NCBI GenBank assembly: GCA_934678955.1
Contig: CAKUSI010000064.1
Span: forward strand, 1-13,849
Length of the DNA stretch: 13,849 nucleotides
From: an uncultured Austwickia sp.
GTDB lineage: Bacteria > Actinomycetota > Actinomycetes > Actinomycetales > Dermatophilaceae
Reading direction: 5' to 3'
Within the stretch, counting starts at the first letter, position 1, and each line of letters starts with the position of its first letter. The position numbers and the translations under genes are program-made. The notes beneath the pieces are model-generated. The model ran no database searches. It saw nothing but the letters and a program-made list of their open reading frames with translations, and was not told where the DNA came from. Below, piece by piece: positions 6,847 through 13,412 of the stretch.

Positions 6847-7542
6847 GTGTACGTAGCTGAGCACTTCGCCCTGAACGACGACGAGATCGCCGCCATCCTG
6901 GCCACCATGGGCGCCGGCGACCTGATCACGGTCCACGACGACGGCCCCGACGCCACGTTCCTGCCGTTCCACTATGAGCCGGAGGCGAGCGAGGACGCCC
7001 CGCACGGGCGGCTTCTCACGCATGTGGCCCGTAACAACACGCAGTGCAAGAAGCCGTGCGTCGCCCCGTCGCTCGTGATCGCGCACGCGGGCGACCACTA
7101 CGTCTCGCCGGCCCACCTGCCGGGCCACGACGAGGGCCGGGCGATGGTGCCGACGTGGGACTACATCACCGTGCAGGCGTACGGCACGCTGGTCGCCCAC
7201 GACGACGCGGCGTGGCTTCGTCACCAGGTCGAGGCGCTGACCGACCGGCACGAGGCCGTCGAGGGGACCGGTTGGCGGGTGGATGACGCGCCGGAGCAGT
7301 ACCTGCAGCGGATGACGCGGGCGATCGTCGGTCTCGAGCTGAGGATCGAGCGGTGGGTCGGCAAGGCGAAGATGAGCCAGAACAAGACGCCCGAGGACGT
7401 GGCCGCCGAGATCGGCGCGCTGGAGCGGCAGGGTCGGATGGACCTGGCGACGTACAAGCGCCACGTGTCCCTCCCCCACGCCATCGCGCGCAAGGAACTG
7501 ATGGCGGAGATCGCGAAGCAGCGCCCCGAGTCCCTCGGCTGA
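6847..7542 (+). CDS. PaiB-type FMN-binding protein (FMN_bind_2 family)
   Basis: Cytosolic split-barrel flavin-binding protein of the PaiB family. Bacillus PaiB was described as a negative regulator of protease and sporulation genes; in actinobacteria such proteins may instead be FMN-dependent reductases, so the molecular role here is open. The 231-residue length is normal. Family landmarks are the MYVAEHFAL start, GRLLTHVARNN (54-64), HYVSPAHL (84-91), VPTWDYITVQAYG (101-113), DDAPEQYL (146-153), RAIVGLELRI (158-167) and GKAKMSQNK (172-180). GTG at 6847 is chosen because the family begins MYxPxHF exactly there. It is divergent from the acyl-CoA dehydrogenase gene across 144 bp, and followed by two hairpins. 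The tail after ~197 is charged and variable. Confidence 0.9.
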   Translation: MYVAEHFALNDDEIAAILATMGAGDLITVHDDGPDATFLPFHYEPEASEDAPHGRLLTHVARNNTQCKKPCVAPSLVIAHAGDHYVSPAHLPGHDEGRAMVPTWDYITVQAYGTLVAHDDAAWLRHQVEALTDRHEAVEGTGWRVDDAPEQYLQRMTRAIVGLELRIERWVGKAKMSQNKTPEDVAAEIGALERQGRMDLATYKRHVSLPHAIARKELMAEIAKQRPESLG

Positions 7543-7561
7543 CGACGAAGCACGCAGCGAA

Positions 7562-7591
7562 GGGCAGGGCAAGCGACGCGCAGCCCTGCCC
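7562..7591 (+). terminator. Hairpin downstream of the PaiB-like gene
   Basis: GGGCAGGGC (7562-7570) pairs perfectly with GCCCTGCCC (7583-7591) around a 12-nt loop, beginning 20 bp after the stop codon. No T-tract follows. Likely a transcription end for the PaiB-like gene. Confidence 0.55.
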
Positions 7592-7608
7592 GGGGCGGAG
7601 TGCGAGGA

Positions 7609-7632
7609 GTCAGCCACACAAGCTCGGCTGAC
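7609..7632 (+). repeat. Inverted repeat between the PaiB-like and lipoprotein genes
   Basis: GTCAGCC (7609-7615) and GGCTGAC (7626-7632) form a perfect 7-bp inverted repeat with a 10-nt gap, extendable with a bulge. It may be part of the PaiB terminator region, or an operator about 55 bp upstream of the lipoprotein's putative -10; the sequence does not decide. Confidence 0.4.
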
Positions 7633-7682
7633 CTCGACCATGACCGATGCAACGGCGCTGGTCGCCGACCGACCTGAGCCGC

Positions 7683-7688
7683 TACATT
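7683..7688 (+). promoter_or_regulatory. -10 hexamer for the lipoprotein gene
   Basis: TACATT matches the TANNNT -10 pattern and ends 8 nt before the ATG at 7697, with no Shine-Dalgarno site between. A leaderless transcript is likely. It lies inside the upstream extension of the longer reading frame that starts at 7640, which argues against that earlier start. Confidence 0.42.
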
Positions 7689-7696
7689 CTGCGCTC

Positions 7697-8260
7697 ATGG
7701 ACGGGAAGCGAATCCTTCGGCTGGGCCTCGTGCCCACCCTGGCGGGCACCGTGGCGCTGGCTGGCTGCGGATCGGGCTCGAGCGGCGGCACGGCCACCTC
7801 GGCCGCTCCTGCCCCCGGGGCGACCAGCACGGTCATGACCATCACCTGCCCCACCGACAACACGCAGGCGTTCCCGAAGGTGCGGTTCGTCACCAACGTG
7901 GGCCTGGCAACGGGGGCGTTCCACCGTTGGGTGTACAAGCCCTACCAGGCGGGCACGTTCCAGGCCGGCGCCGACGGCCGGACGACCGCGCTCGTGAAGG
8001 CGGGGCTGGCCTCGGCCTTCGCGGTGAAGCAGCTGCACGACGCGAAGAACAACGTGATGGCCGACCCGGCCATGTGCAAGGCGTTCGCCGGGCCGATCAC
8101 CCAGCTCACCGCGCAGTTGGACGGCCTCAAGGACCGCATCTCGGCCGGTGACCTGGCCGCGGTCGAGGGGGTCCGGCGTGAGATCGACGGGATCAAGAGG
8201 ATCGGCCAGGCCAACGGCCTGACGATCGTCGACAACGAGAACGCCAACATCGGGCTCTGA
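7697..8260 (+). CDS. Conserved-looking exported lipoprotein of unknown function
   Basis: Predicted lipoprotein anchored on the outer face of the cytoplasmic membrane. The 187-residue precursor has a short basic n-region (KRILR), a hydrophobic stretch and a lipobox LAGC with Cys24 as the lipidated residue, then a low-complexity Gly/Ser/Ala/Pro linker (25-47). The mature part has an aromatic FHRWVYKPYQAGTF segment (75-88), a helix-prone stretch (~96-127) and an amphipathic, possibly coiled-coil segment (~133-171). Cys51 and Cys127 might form a disulfide. ATG at 7697 places the lipobox at the normal distance; the ATG at 7640 would add 19 non-signal residues and has no ribosome site. I do not recognise a named family. 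It converges on the oxidoreductase gene with 21 bp between stops. Confidence 0.82.
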   Translation: MDGKRILRLGLVPTLAGTVALAGCGSGSSGGTATSAAPAPGATSTVMTITCPTDNTQAFPKVRFVTNVGLATGAFHRWVYKPYQAGTFQAGADGRTTALVKAGLASAFAVKQLHDAKNNVMADPAMCKAFAGPITQLTAQLDGLKDRISAGDLAAVEGVRREIDGIKRIGQANGLTIVDNENANIGL

Positions 8261-8271
8261 GCGGGGCGCCC

Positions 8272-8291
8272 CCGGCGCGGGTCAGCGCCGG
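8272..8291. terminator. Hairpin in the convergent junction of lipoprotein and oxidoreductase genes
   Basis: CCGGCGC (8272-8278) and GCGCCGG (8285-8291) form a perfect 7-bp stem with a 6-nt loop that includes the oxidoreductase stop codon. A possible bidirectional terminator; short, and unremarkable in GC-rich DNA. Confidence 0.38.
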
Positions 8292-9337
8292 TGGTCGTGC
8301 TCGCGCGGGTGCGTGCCCTCGCCGCGCAACTCCGGGATCACGACACGCTCGAACAGGTCGATGCCGGACGTGTCGTACGCCGCCTCCGCGAAGTAGCAGA
8401 TCGCGTACGTCATCCCCTGGGCCCGCAGTCCGGCCAGCGTCTCGACAATGCGCTCGGGCGTGCCGACCAGCGGCTGGGTGGCCAGGTTGTCGACCTGGGC
8501 GTCCGCCTTGCGCTCCGGGACGCCCGCGTCGATCAGGTGTGCGCGCAACCACTCCAGGCGGGCGGCCACCTCCCGCTCGTCGCGACCGATCACGACGTTG
8601 TAGTTGGCGGAGCGGACGATCTCGTCGTAATCCCGGCCGACCTCACGGCAGTGCTGGGCGAGGATCTCGCTCTTGTGGCCGAAGGTCTCGGGCGTGCCGT
8701 CGAAGTTCGTGTAGTCGGCGTAGTGCGCCGCGATGCGCAGCGTCTTCTTCTCCCCGCCGCCCGCGATCCACATCGGGATCCCGTTGAGGGGGGAGCCGTC
8801 GACGGAGGTTCCCTGAAGCGGCCGCGGATAGCAGAGCGCGCCGTCGACCTGGTAGTACGCCCCGTCGTGGGTGGCCCGCCCGGTGGTCCAGGCCTGCCGC
8901 ATGATCTCCACCCCATCGAGCAGCATCCCGAGCCGTACGCCGATGGGCGGGAAGTCGTAGCCGTACGCGCGCCACTCGTGCTCGTACCAGCCGCCGCCGA
9001 TCCCCATCTCCAGGCGACCCTCGGAGATGACGTCGACGGTGGCGGCGACCTTCGCGAGGTAGGCCGGGTTGCGGTAGCCCATACAGGTGCACATCTGCCC
9101 GAGGCGGACCCGCCCGGTGACCGCCGCGAGGGCGGACATGAGCGACCAGGCCTCGTGGGTGGCCTCCTCGCTGGGCACCGGGACGGTGTGGAAGTGGTCG
9201 TAGACCCACACGCTGGTCCAGTCGTCGCTGGAGTCGGCGCGGCGAGCCAGCCCCGCCATGACGCCCCAGTGCTGCAGCGGGTCGATGCCGACCAGGTCCA
9301 TGCGCCAGCCCTGCGGGATGAACAGTCCGAACCTCAT
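8282..9337 (-). CDS. LLM-class F420-dependent oxidoreductase
   Basis: TIM-barrel oxidoreductase of the bacterial luciferase-like family, expected to use coenzyme F420 (FMN less likely) for a cytosolic hydride transfer. The 351-residue chain has the start MRFGLFIPQGWR, WVYDHFHTVPVP (44-55), VRLGQMCTCMGYRNPAYLAK (77-96), the GGRxxxGIGGGW-like segment EGRLEMGIGGGWYEHE (106-121), IPMWIAGGGEKKTLRI (187-202) and PLVGTPERIVE (289-299). It resembles the uncharacterised Rv1855c-type mycobacterial proteins as I recall them. ATG at 9337 is supported by a strong GAGGAGG site (9344-9350) 6 nt upstream. The last residues form a charged HPREHDHRR tail. Substrate is unknown. It is 107 bp downstream of purE on the same strand and may have its own promoter. 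Confidence 0.92.
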   Translation of the reverse strand: MRFGLFIPQGWRMDLVGIDPLQHWGVMAGLARRADSSDDWTSVWVYDHFHTVPVPSEEATHEAWSLMSALAAVTGRVRLGQMCTCMGYRNPAYLAKVAATVDVISEGRLEMGIGGGWYEHEWRAYGYDFPPIGVRLGMLLDGVEIMRQAWTTGRATHDGAYYQVDGALCYPRPLQGTSVDGSPLNGIPMWIAGGGEKKTLRIAAHYADYTNFDGTPETFGHKSEILAQHCREVGRDYDEIVRSANYNVVIGRDEREVAARLEWLRAHLIDAGVPERKADAQVDNLATQPLVGTPERIVETLAGLRAQGMTYAICYFAEAAYDTSGIDLFERVVIPELRGEGTHPREHDHRR

Positions 9338-9376
9338 GCCTGGCCTCCTCGCGACGTCACGACCGATCCACCCTCC

Positions 9377-9382
9377 ACCCTA
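9377..9382 (-). promoter_or_regulatory. Possible -10 element for the oxidoreductase gene
   Basis: The minus strand reads TAGGGT, fitting TANNNT, 39 nt before the ATG at 9337, leaving room for the GAGGAGG ribosome site. No good -35 hexamer is seen. If real, the gene is transcribed independently of purE. Confidence 0.3.
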
Positions 9383-9444
9383 GTTCCGAGCGCTGGTCGA
9401 CCCGGACACCGACCGACGACGGCAGGTCAGGAGATCGCCTCGAG

Positions 9445-9966
9445 TCAGTCCGCGGCTCGGAGTTCGCGCAGGGCGGCACCCTTGGCGTGCGCCACGTCGC
9501 GCAGCTCGGATTGGAAGCGCAGCATCCGCTCGCGCAGCGCCTCCCCCTGCGGGGTGTCCGCGCTGGCCAGGATCCGCGCCGCGAGCAGGCCGGCGTTGCG
9601 GGCGCCGGCGATCGATACGGTCGCGACCGGGACGCCCGCGGGCATCTGCACGATGGACAGCAGCGAGTCCATCCCGTCCAGGTACTTCAGCGGCACCGGC
9701 ACGCCGATCACCGGCAGCGGGGTGACGGACGCGAGCATCCCGGGCAGGTGGGCCGCCCCTCCCGCCCCCGCGATGATCACCCGCAGGCCACGCCCGGCCG
9801 CACCCTGGCCGTAGGCGATCATCTCCTCCGGCATCCGGTGCGCGGAGACCACGTCGGCCTCGTACGCCACCCCGAACTCCTCCAGCGCCTGCGCGGCCGC
9901 CTCCATCACGGGCCAGTCGCTGTCGCTGCCCATCACGATCCCCACCTGGGGTACGTCGCTCACCAC
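9445..9966 (-). CDS. purE: N5-carboxyaminoimidazole ribonucleotide mutase, class I PurE
   Basis: Catalyses conversion of N5-CAIR to CAIR in de novo purine synthesis, acting on the product of PurK; class I PurE proteins form octamers. The 173-residue product shows [14 protein letters not shown] (8-21), the catalytic-histidine motif SAHRMP (41-46, H43), and [12 protein letters not shown] (66-77), all diagnostic. The more usual form of the second motif is SAHRTP; Met in place of Thr is a mild variant. The GTG at 9966 is supported by a GAGGAAG site (9975-9981) 8 nt upstream; a second GTG follows directly at 9963. It lies 97 bp downstream of purK on the same strand, so the two probably share a transcript. 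Confidence 0.97.
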   Translation of the reverse strand: MVSDVPQVGIVMGSDSDWPVMEAAAQALEEFGVAYEADVVSAHRMPEEMIAYGQGAAGRGLRVIIAGAGGAAHLPGMLASVTPLPVIGVPVPLKYLDGMDSLLSIVQMPAGVPVATVSIAGARNAGLLAARILASADTPQGEALRERMLRFQSELRDVAHAKGAALRELRAAD

Positions 9967-10063
9967 GTCACCGTCTTCCTCGCCCGCCCGGCCGACCGTT
10001 CGGCTCAGTCATGTTTCGGCTCGCTCGTGCACCGGCCCATCCGCGTGTCATTCGTATGTCTGC

Positions 10064-11485
10064 TCACTCCCGCACGACCCCGGTCAGGTAGTCCGTCGCG
10101 TGCCGGGCCCGCCGCCGAAGGTCCTGCAGGTCGTCGCCGCACACCGTCACGTGGCCGACCTTGCGCCCGGGCCGCATCGCTTTGCCGTAGAGGTGCATCC
10201 GCAGGGCGGGGTCGCGCGCGAAGAGATGACGGTAGGTGTCATACACCGTGTCGTACAGGCTCTCGTCCGACCCGCCCAGCACGTTGCCCATCACGCTCCA
10301 GGGGTCCCGCGCCCGTGGATCCCCCAGCGGAAGGTCCAGCACGGCCCGCAAGTGTTGCTCGAACTGGCTGGTCACGGCCCCGTCGATGGTCCAGTGGCCG
10401 CTGTTGTGCGGCCGCATCGCCAGCTCGTTGACGACGAACGACGCCCCCTCCGCCTGCGGCCGCTCGAGCTCGAACAGCTCGACCGCGAGCACGCCGGTGA
10501 CGTCGAGTTCCCCCGCGATCCGCAGGGCGGCCTCCGTGGCCGCCACGGCAACGTCCTCGTCGAGGCCCGGGGCCGGCGCGATCACCTCCGTACAGACCCC
10601 ATCGGTCTGCACCGTCTCCACGACCGGCCACGCCGCGGCCTGGCCGGACGGGCTGCGTGCGACGAGCGCGGCCAGCTCCCGGCGGAATCCGACCCGCTCC
10701 TCCGCGAGGATCCCGTCCGCGAACGCCGGGGCGAAGCCGCGCGGATCCGCGGCGCCACGAGGTATGTCGCCCGCGGCCGCTCCGCTCGCGCCGCCGGCGC
10801 TGCCGATCCCGGCGTCGTCCCCCCCGGAGCCTGCGCCGCCGACCTGGGCGAACCAGTCCTGCGCCTCGTCCGGTGCGCTGACGAGGCGTACGCCCTTCCC
10901 GTCGTACCCGCCGCGCGGCGCCTTGAGCACCACCGGCCAGCCCACCTCGTCGCCGAACGTCCGCAGCTCCTCCTTCGTGCGGATCCGCGCCCAGCGCGGG
11001 CAGGGGATCCCCAGGGCGCCGAGACGTTCACGCATCGCGAGCTTGTCCTGAGCGAACCGCAGGGCGGCCGGCGACGGCCGCAACGCCACGCCGTCGGCCT
11101 CGAGCGCTGCCAGGACGTGCGCCGGGACGTGCTCGTGGTCGAAGGTGACCACGTCGCAGTGCCGGGCGAACGCGCGGACTTCCTCGACGTCGTCGTGGGC
11201 GCCCACGGGGGCGGACGGTATGACGAGCGCGGCCGAGGCGCCGACCGATTCGGCGAGCACGGACAGCTGGACGCAGAGCCCGACCGCCGGCGGCGCGCAC
11301 ATCCGGGCCAGTTGGCCGCCCCCGATGATGCCGACGACGGGGAAACCGCCCGGGACCCGGAGCGGACCGCGTTGGACCGCAGGCCCGGCCCCGGCACCTG
11401 GCCCACGAACATCGCAGGATCGGGCGATCGAGGCCCCGGCCGTCGAGGCAGGGTCGGGCGAGGGGGGCGCCACGTCGCTGGTCAC
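10064..11485 (-). CDS. purK: N5-carboxyaminoimidazole ribonucleotide synthase
   Basis: ATP-grasp enzyme that makes N5-CAIR from AIR, ATP and bicarbonate, feeding PurE. Landmarks are VVGIIGGGQLARM (50-62), the actinobacterial form VVTFDHEHVP (112-121), KAPRGGYDGKGVR (188-200) in the ATP lid region, and NELAMRPHNSGHWTIDGA (353-370). At 473 residues it is long for PurK (usually about 350-430): there is a ~48-residue low-complexity N-terminal extension and a ~42-residue Gly/Ala/Ser-rich insertion (215-256) between the lid and AEERVGFRREL. GTG at 11485 is the longest start; GTG at 11473 is the only nearby alternative, and no start codon lies closer to the Rossmann-like motif. No ribosome site is seen, but TAGCCT ends 6 nt before 11485. 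It follows the sensor kinase by 22 bp. Confidence 0.95.
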   Translation of the reverse strand: MTSDVAPPSPDPASTAGASIARSCDVRGPGAGAGPAVQRGPLRVPGGFPVVGIIGGGQLARMCAPPAVGLCVQLSVLAESVGASAALVIPSAPVGAHDDVEEVRAFARHCDVVTFDHEHVPAHVLAALEADGVALRPSPAALRFAQDKLAMRERLGALGIPCPRWARIRTKEELRTFGDEVGWPVVLKAPRGGYDGKGVRLVSAPDEAQDWFAQVGGAGSGGDDAGIGSAGGASGAAAGDIPRGAADPRGFAPAFADGILAEERVGFRRELAALVARSPSGQAAAWPVVETVQTDGVCTEVIAPAPGLDEDVAVAATEAALRIAGELDVTGVLAVELFELERPQAEGASFVVNELAMRPHNSGHWTIDGAVTSQFEQHLRAVLDLPLGDPRARDPWSVMGNVLGGSDESLYDTVYDTYRHLFARDPALRMHLYGKAMRPGRKVGHVTVCGDDLQDLRRRARHATDYLTGVVRE

Positions 11486-11491
11486 CGGGTC

Positions 11492-11497
11492 AGGCTA
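11492..11497 (-). promoter_or_regulatory. -10 hexamer for purK
   Basis: The minus strand reads TAGCCT, matching TANNNT, ending 6 nt before the purK GTG at 11485. There is no Shine-Dalgarno site. It suggests a leaderless purK transcript starting within the 22-bp gap after the kinase gene, so purine genes need not depend on the two-component operon promoter. Confidence 0.42.
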
Positions 11498-11507
11498 CCG
11501 CCGAGCT

Positions 11508-12596
11508 CTACAGGGTCCACTCGGGCCGGTCGCCCGCGGCCGTCCCCTCGGGTGCCCCCAGCGTGCTCTCCAGGGTGGGCTCGGCCGCGGACAGGAACAA
11601 GGCGAACACGACCGGGTATCCCGAGACGAGTTCCAGGCGCCCCCCGTGGCTTTCGGCCAGGTCGCGGGCCAGGCCCAGGCCGAGGCCGGTGCTCTTGGTG
11701 CTGACGGAGCGCTCGAAGATGTGCGGGGCGAGCTCAGGCGTCACGCCGGGCCCCTGGTCGGAGACCTCCACGACCACGGATGGACCCGAGCGGCGTGCGT
11801 CGATCCGGACGAGCCCCCGACCGTGTACCAGCGAGTTCTCGATCAGCGTGGAGAGGATCTGGGCCAGCGCGACCTGCGTGGTGACGATGCGCAGACCCCG
11901 CTCCCCGGCCACCCGGATCGTGCGGTTCTCCGCCTCGAACGCCGGCATCCATTCCCGCTGAAGTCCCGCGAGCACCCCGTCCAGGGAGGTGGGCCGGACC
12001 CGGTTGGCCGTGGGTTGCGCCCGCGCCCGGGCGAGCAACGAGTCGACGGTCGCGTTGAGCCGCTCGACCTGCTCGATCGCGATGTTCGCCTCCTCGTGGG
12101 CCACCGACAGGTCGTCGGTGAGCGAGATCTCCTCCAGGCGCATGAGCAACGCGGTGAGGGGGGTACGCAGCTGATGGGAGGCGTCCGCGGCGAAGTCCCG
12201 CTCGGCGGACAGGGAGGACAGGAGCTGGGTGGCGCTGCGGGACAGCACTTCGGAGACGCGGTCGATCTCCTCGACGCCGCAATGGATCCGTTGGAAGCGC
12301 GCGTCGCCGGCACCGAGGCGTTCGGCCTGCTCGGTAAGCCTCTTCATCGGGTCGGCGAAGGTCGACGACTGGCGCACCGCCAGCCACAGGCCCACGCCGC
12401 TCGCGATCATCGCCATGACCGCCGCGGCCACCAGGATCCACACCGGGTGGATGTCCGGCTCCGGCACCCCGTAGGCAGTGTCCCGGGTGAGGTGTCGGTC
12501 CACGCCGAAGATGGCCAGGATGATCAGGGGGATGAAAAACACCACGAATCCGGCGGCGCCGGCAATCACGGTCGACCGGATCAGCAGTCGCCGCAC
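11508..12596 (-). CDS. Two-component sensor histidine kinase
   Basis: Membrane sensor kinase that autophosphorylates and passes phosphate to the adjacent response regulator. In the 362-residue product, two membrane segments (~11-31 and ~53-73) bracket a short ~20-residue outer loop, so sensing may occur in the membrane or through a partner rather than a classic extracytoplasmic domain. HAMP-like linker ~74-126; H-box FAADASHQLRTPLTAL (135-150) with phospho-acceptor H141; N-box LIENSLVHG (N254); G1 DQGPGV (280-285); F-box IFERSVST; G2 GLGLGLA (304-310). The Asp/Glu-poor C-terminal ~25 residues are a variable tail. GTG at 12596 is 3 bp beyond the stop of the response regulator, which fixes it as the second gene of that operon. 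The signal is unknown. Confidence 0.94.
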   Translation of the reverse strand: MRRLLIRSTVIAGAAGFVVFFIPLIILAIFGVDRHLTRDTAYGVPEPDIHPVWILVAAAVMAMIASGVGLWLAVRQSSTFADPMKRLTEQAERLGAGDARFQRIHCGVEEIDRVSEVLSRSATQLLSSLSAERDFAADASHQLRTPLTALLMRLEEISLTDDLSVAHEEANIAIEQVERLNATVDSLLARARAQPTANRVRPTSLDGVLAGLQREWMPAFEAENRTIRVAGERGLRIVTTQVALAQILSTLIENSLVHGRGLVRIDARRSGPSVVVEVSDQGPGVTPELAPHIFERSVSTKSTGLGLGLARDLAESHGGRLELVSGYPVVFALFLSAAEPTLESTLGAPEGTAAGDRPEWTL

Positions 12597-12599
12597 GGC

Positions 12600-13280
12600 T
12601 TACCCCATCCCGTCCGGTCGCTCGAACCGGAAGCCCACACCCCGAACCGTCGTGATGTAGCGCGGCCGCGCCGCATCGTCACCGAGCTTCTTGCGCAGCA
12701 CGGACACGTGCATGTCCAGCGTCTTCGTGGAGCCGAACCACTGGGTCTCCCACACCTCGCGCATCAGCTGTTCGCGGGACACGACCTTGCCCTGCTCACG
12801 CACGAGGACGCGCAGGAGGTCGAACTCCTTCGCCGTCAGCTGCAGCTCGTCGTCGTTCATGTAGGCGCGGCGCGCCTGCGGATCGATGCGTACGCCGCCC
12901 TCGCCCTCCGGGCCGCCGGTCGGGTTGCGACGCAGGAGGGCACGGACCCGGGCGAGCAGCTCGGCGAGGCGGAACGGCTTCGTGACGTAGTCGTCGGCGC
13001 CCGCGTCGAGCCCGACCACCGTGTCCACCTCGTCGGCCCGCGCGGTCAGGATGAGGATCGGCGCGGTGCGGCCCTCGTTGCGGAGCCGGCGGCAGACCTC
13101 CAGGCCGTCCATCGAGGGCAGGCCGAGGTCGAGGATGACCAGGTCAGGGTTGTCCTCCGCGGCGTGCAGCGCGTCCAACCCGTCGTCGGAGACCGAGACG
13201 TCATACCCCTCGCGACGCAGGGCGCGAGCCAGCGGCTCGCTGATCGTCGGGTCGTCCTCGGCGAGCAGGACACGAATCAT
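12600..13280 (-). CDS. OmpR/PhoB-family response regulator
   Basis: Cytosolic DNA-binding transcription factor activated by phosphorylation from the adjacent kinase. With the start MIRVLLAEDD, the receiver domain (1-~118) has acidic D9/D10, phospho-acceptor D51 (VILDLGLP), T79 and K101 (ADDYVTKPF). A winged-helix output domain (~130-222) holds LTAKEFDLLRVLV and the TLDMHVSVLRKKLG recognition-helix region. ATG at 13280 is preferred over ATG at 13289 because AGGA stands 8 nt before it, and a TAGGAT hexamer ends 7 nt before it; 13289 would add only MAD and has no spaced ribosome site. The upstream DNA carries 11-bp-phased repeats that look like binding sites for a factor of exactly this family, suggesting autoregulation. 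The regulon beyond that is unknown. Confidence 0.95.
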   Translation of the reverse strand: MIRVLLAEDDPTISEPLARALRREGYDVSVSDDGLDALHAAEDNPDLVILDLGLPSMDGLEVCRRLRNEGRTAPILILTARADEVDTVVGLDAGADDYVTKPFRLAELLARVRALLRRNPTGGPEGEGGVRIDPQARRAYMNDDELQLTAKEFDLLRVLVREQGKVVSREQLMREVWETQWFGSTKTLDMHVSVLRKKLGDDAARPRYITTVRGVGFRFERPDGMG

Positions 13281-13287
13281 GTCGGCC

Positions 13288-13318
13288 ATCCTAGGGGTTC
13301 GCGAACGGAGTCGGTCAG
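13288..13318 (-). promoter_or_regulatory. Candidate promoter of the two-component operon
   Basis: The minus strand has TAGGAT at 13293-13288 as a TANNNT -10 element and CTGACC at 13318-13313 as a partial -35, 19 nt apart. The -10 overlaps the ATG at 13289 and ends 7 nt before the ATG at 13280, which supports the shorter protein and a possibly leaderless mRNA. Confidence 0.45.
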
Positions 13319-13328
13319 ACGCCCGATG

Positions 13329-13383
13329 CGCGCGTCGTCACCTTCCCGTCACTTCCCGCCAACCATGCCGTCACGGCGCTCAG
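13329..13383 (-). promoter_or_regulatory. 11-bp-phased direct repeats upstream of the response regulator
   Basis: On the plus strand successive 11-mers at 13340, 13351 and 13362 read ACCTTCCCGTC, ACTTCCCGCCA and ACCATGCCGTC; weaker units flank them at 13329 (CGCGCGTCGTC) and 13373. CGTCAC occurs at 13336, 13347 and 13369, spaced 11 and 22 bp. PhoB/OmpR-type regulators bind tandem direct repeats with 11-bp spacing, and the array sits just upstream of the candidate -35, a position suited to activation. Confidence 0.5.
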
Positions 13384-13391
13384 TTCGGCCC

Positions 13392-13409
13392 GACGCTCGC
13401 CGGAGCGTC
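13392..13409 (-). terminator. Hairpin after the adenylate cyclase gene
   Basis: GACGCTC (13392-13398) and GAGCGTC (13403-13409) form a perfect 7-bp stem with a 4-nt loop, starting 3 bp past the cyclase stop codon on the leftward transcript. No T-tract. It would separate cyclase transcription from the two-component operon. Confidence 0.5.
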
Positions 13410-13412
13410 CGG

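Noticed and set aside
7640..7696. An earlier ATG start for the lipoprotein.
   Set aside because: It would put 19 polar residues before the signal peptide, lacks a ribosome site, and would place the TACATT promoter hexamer within the gene.
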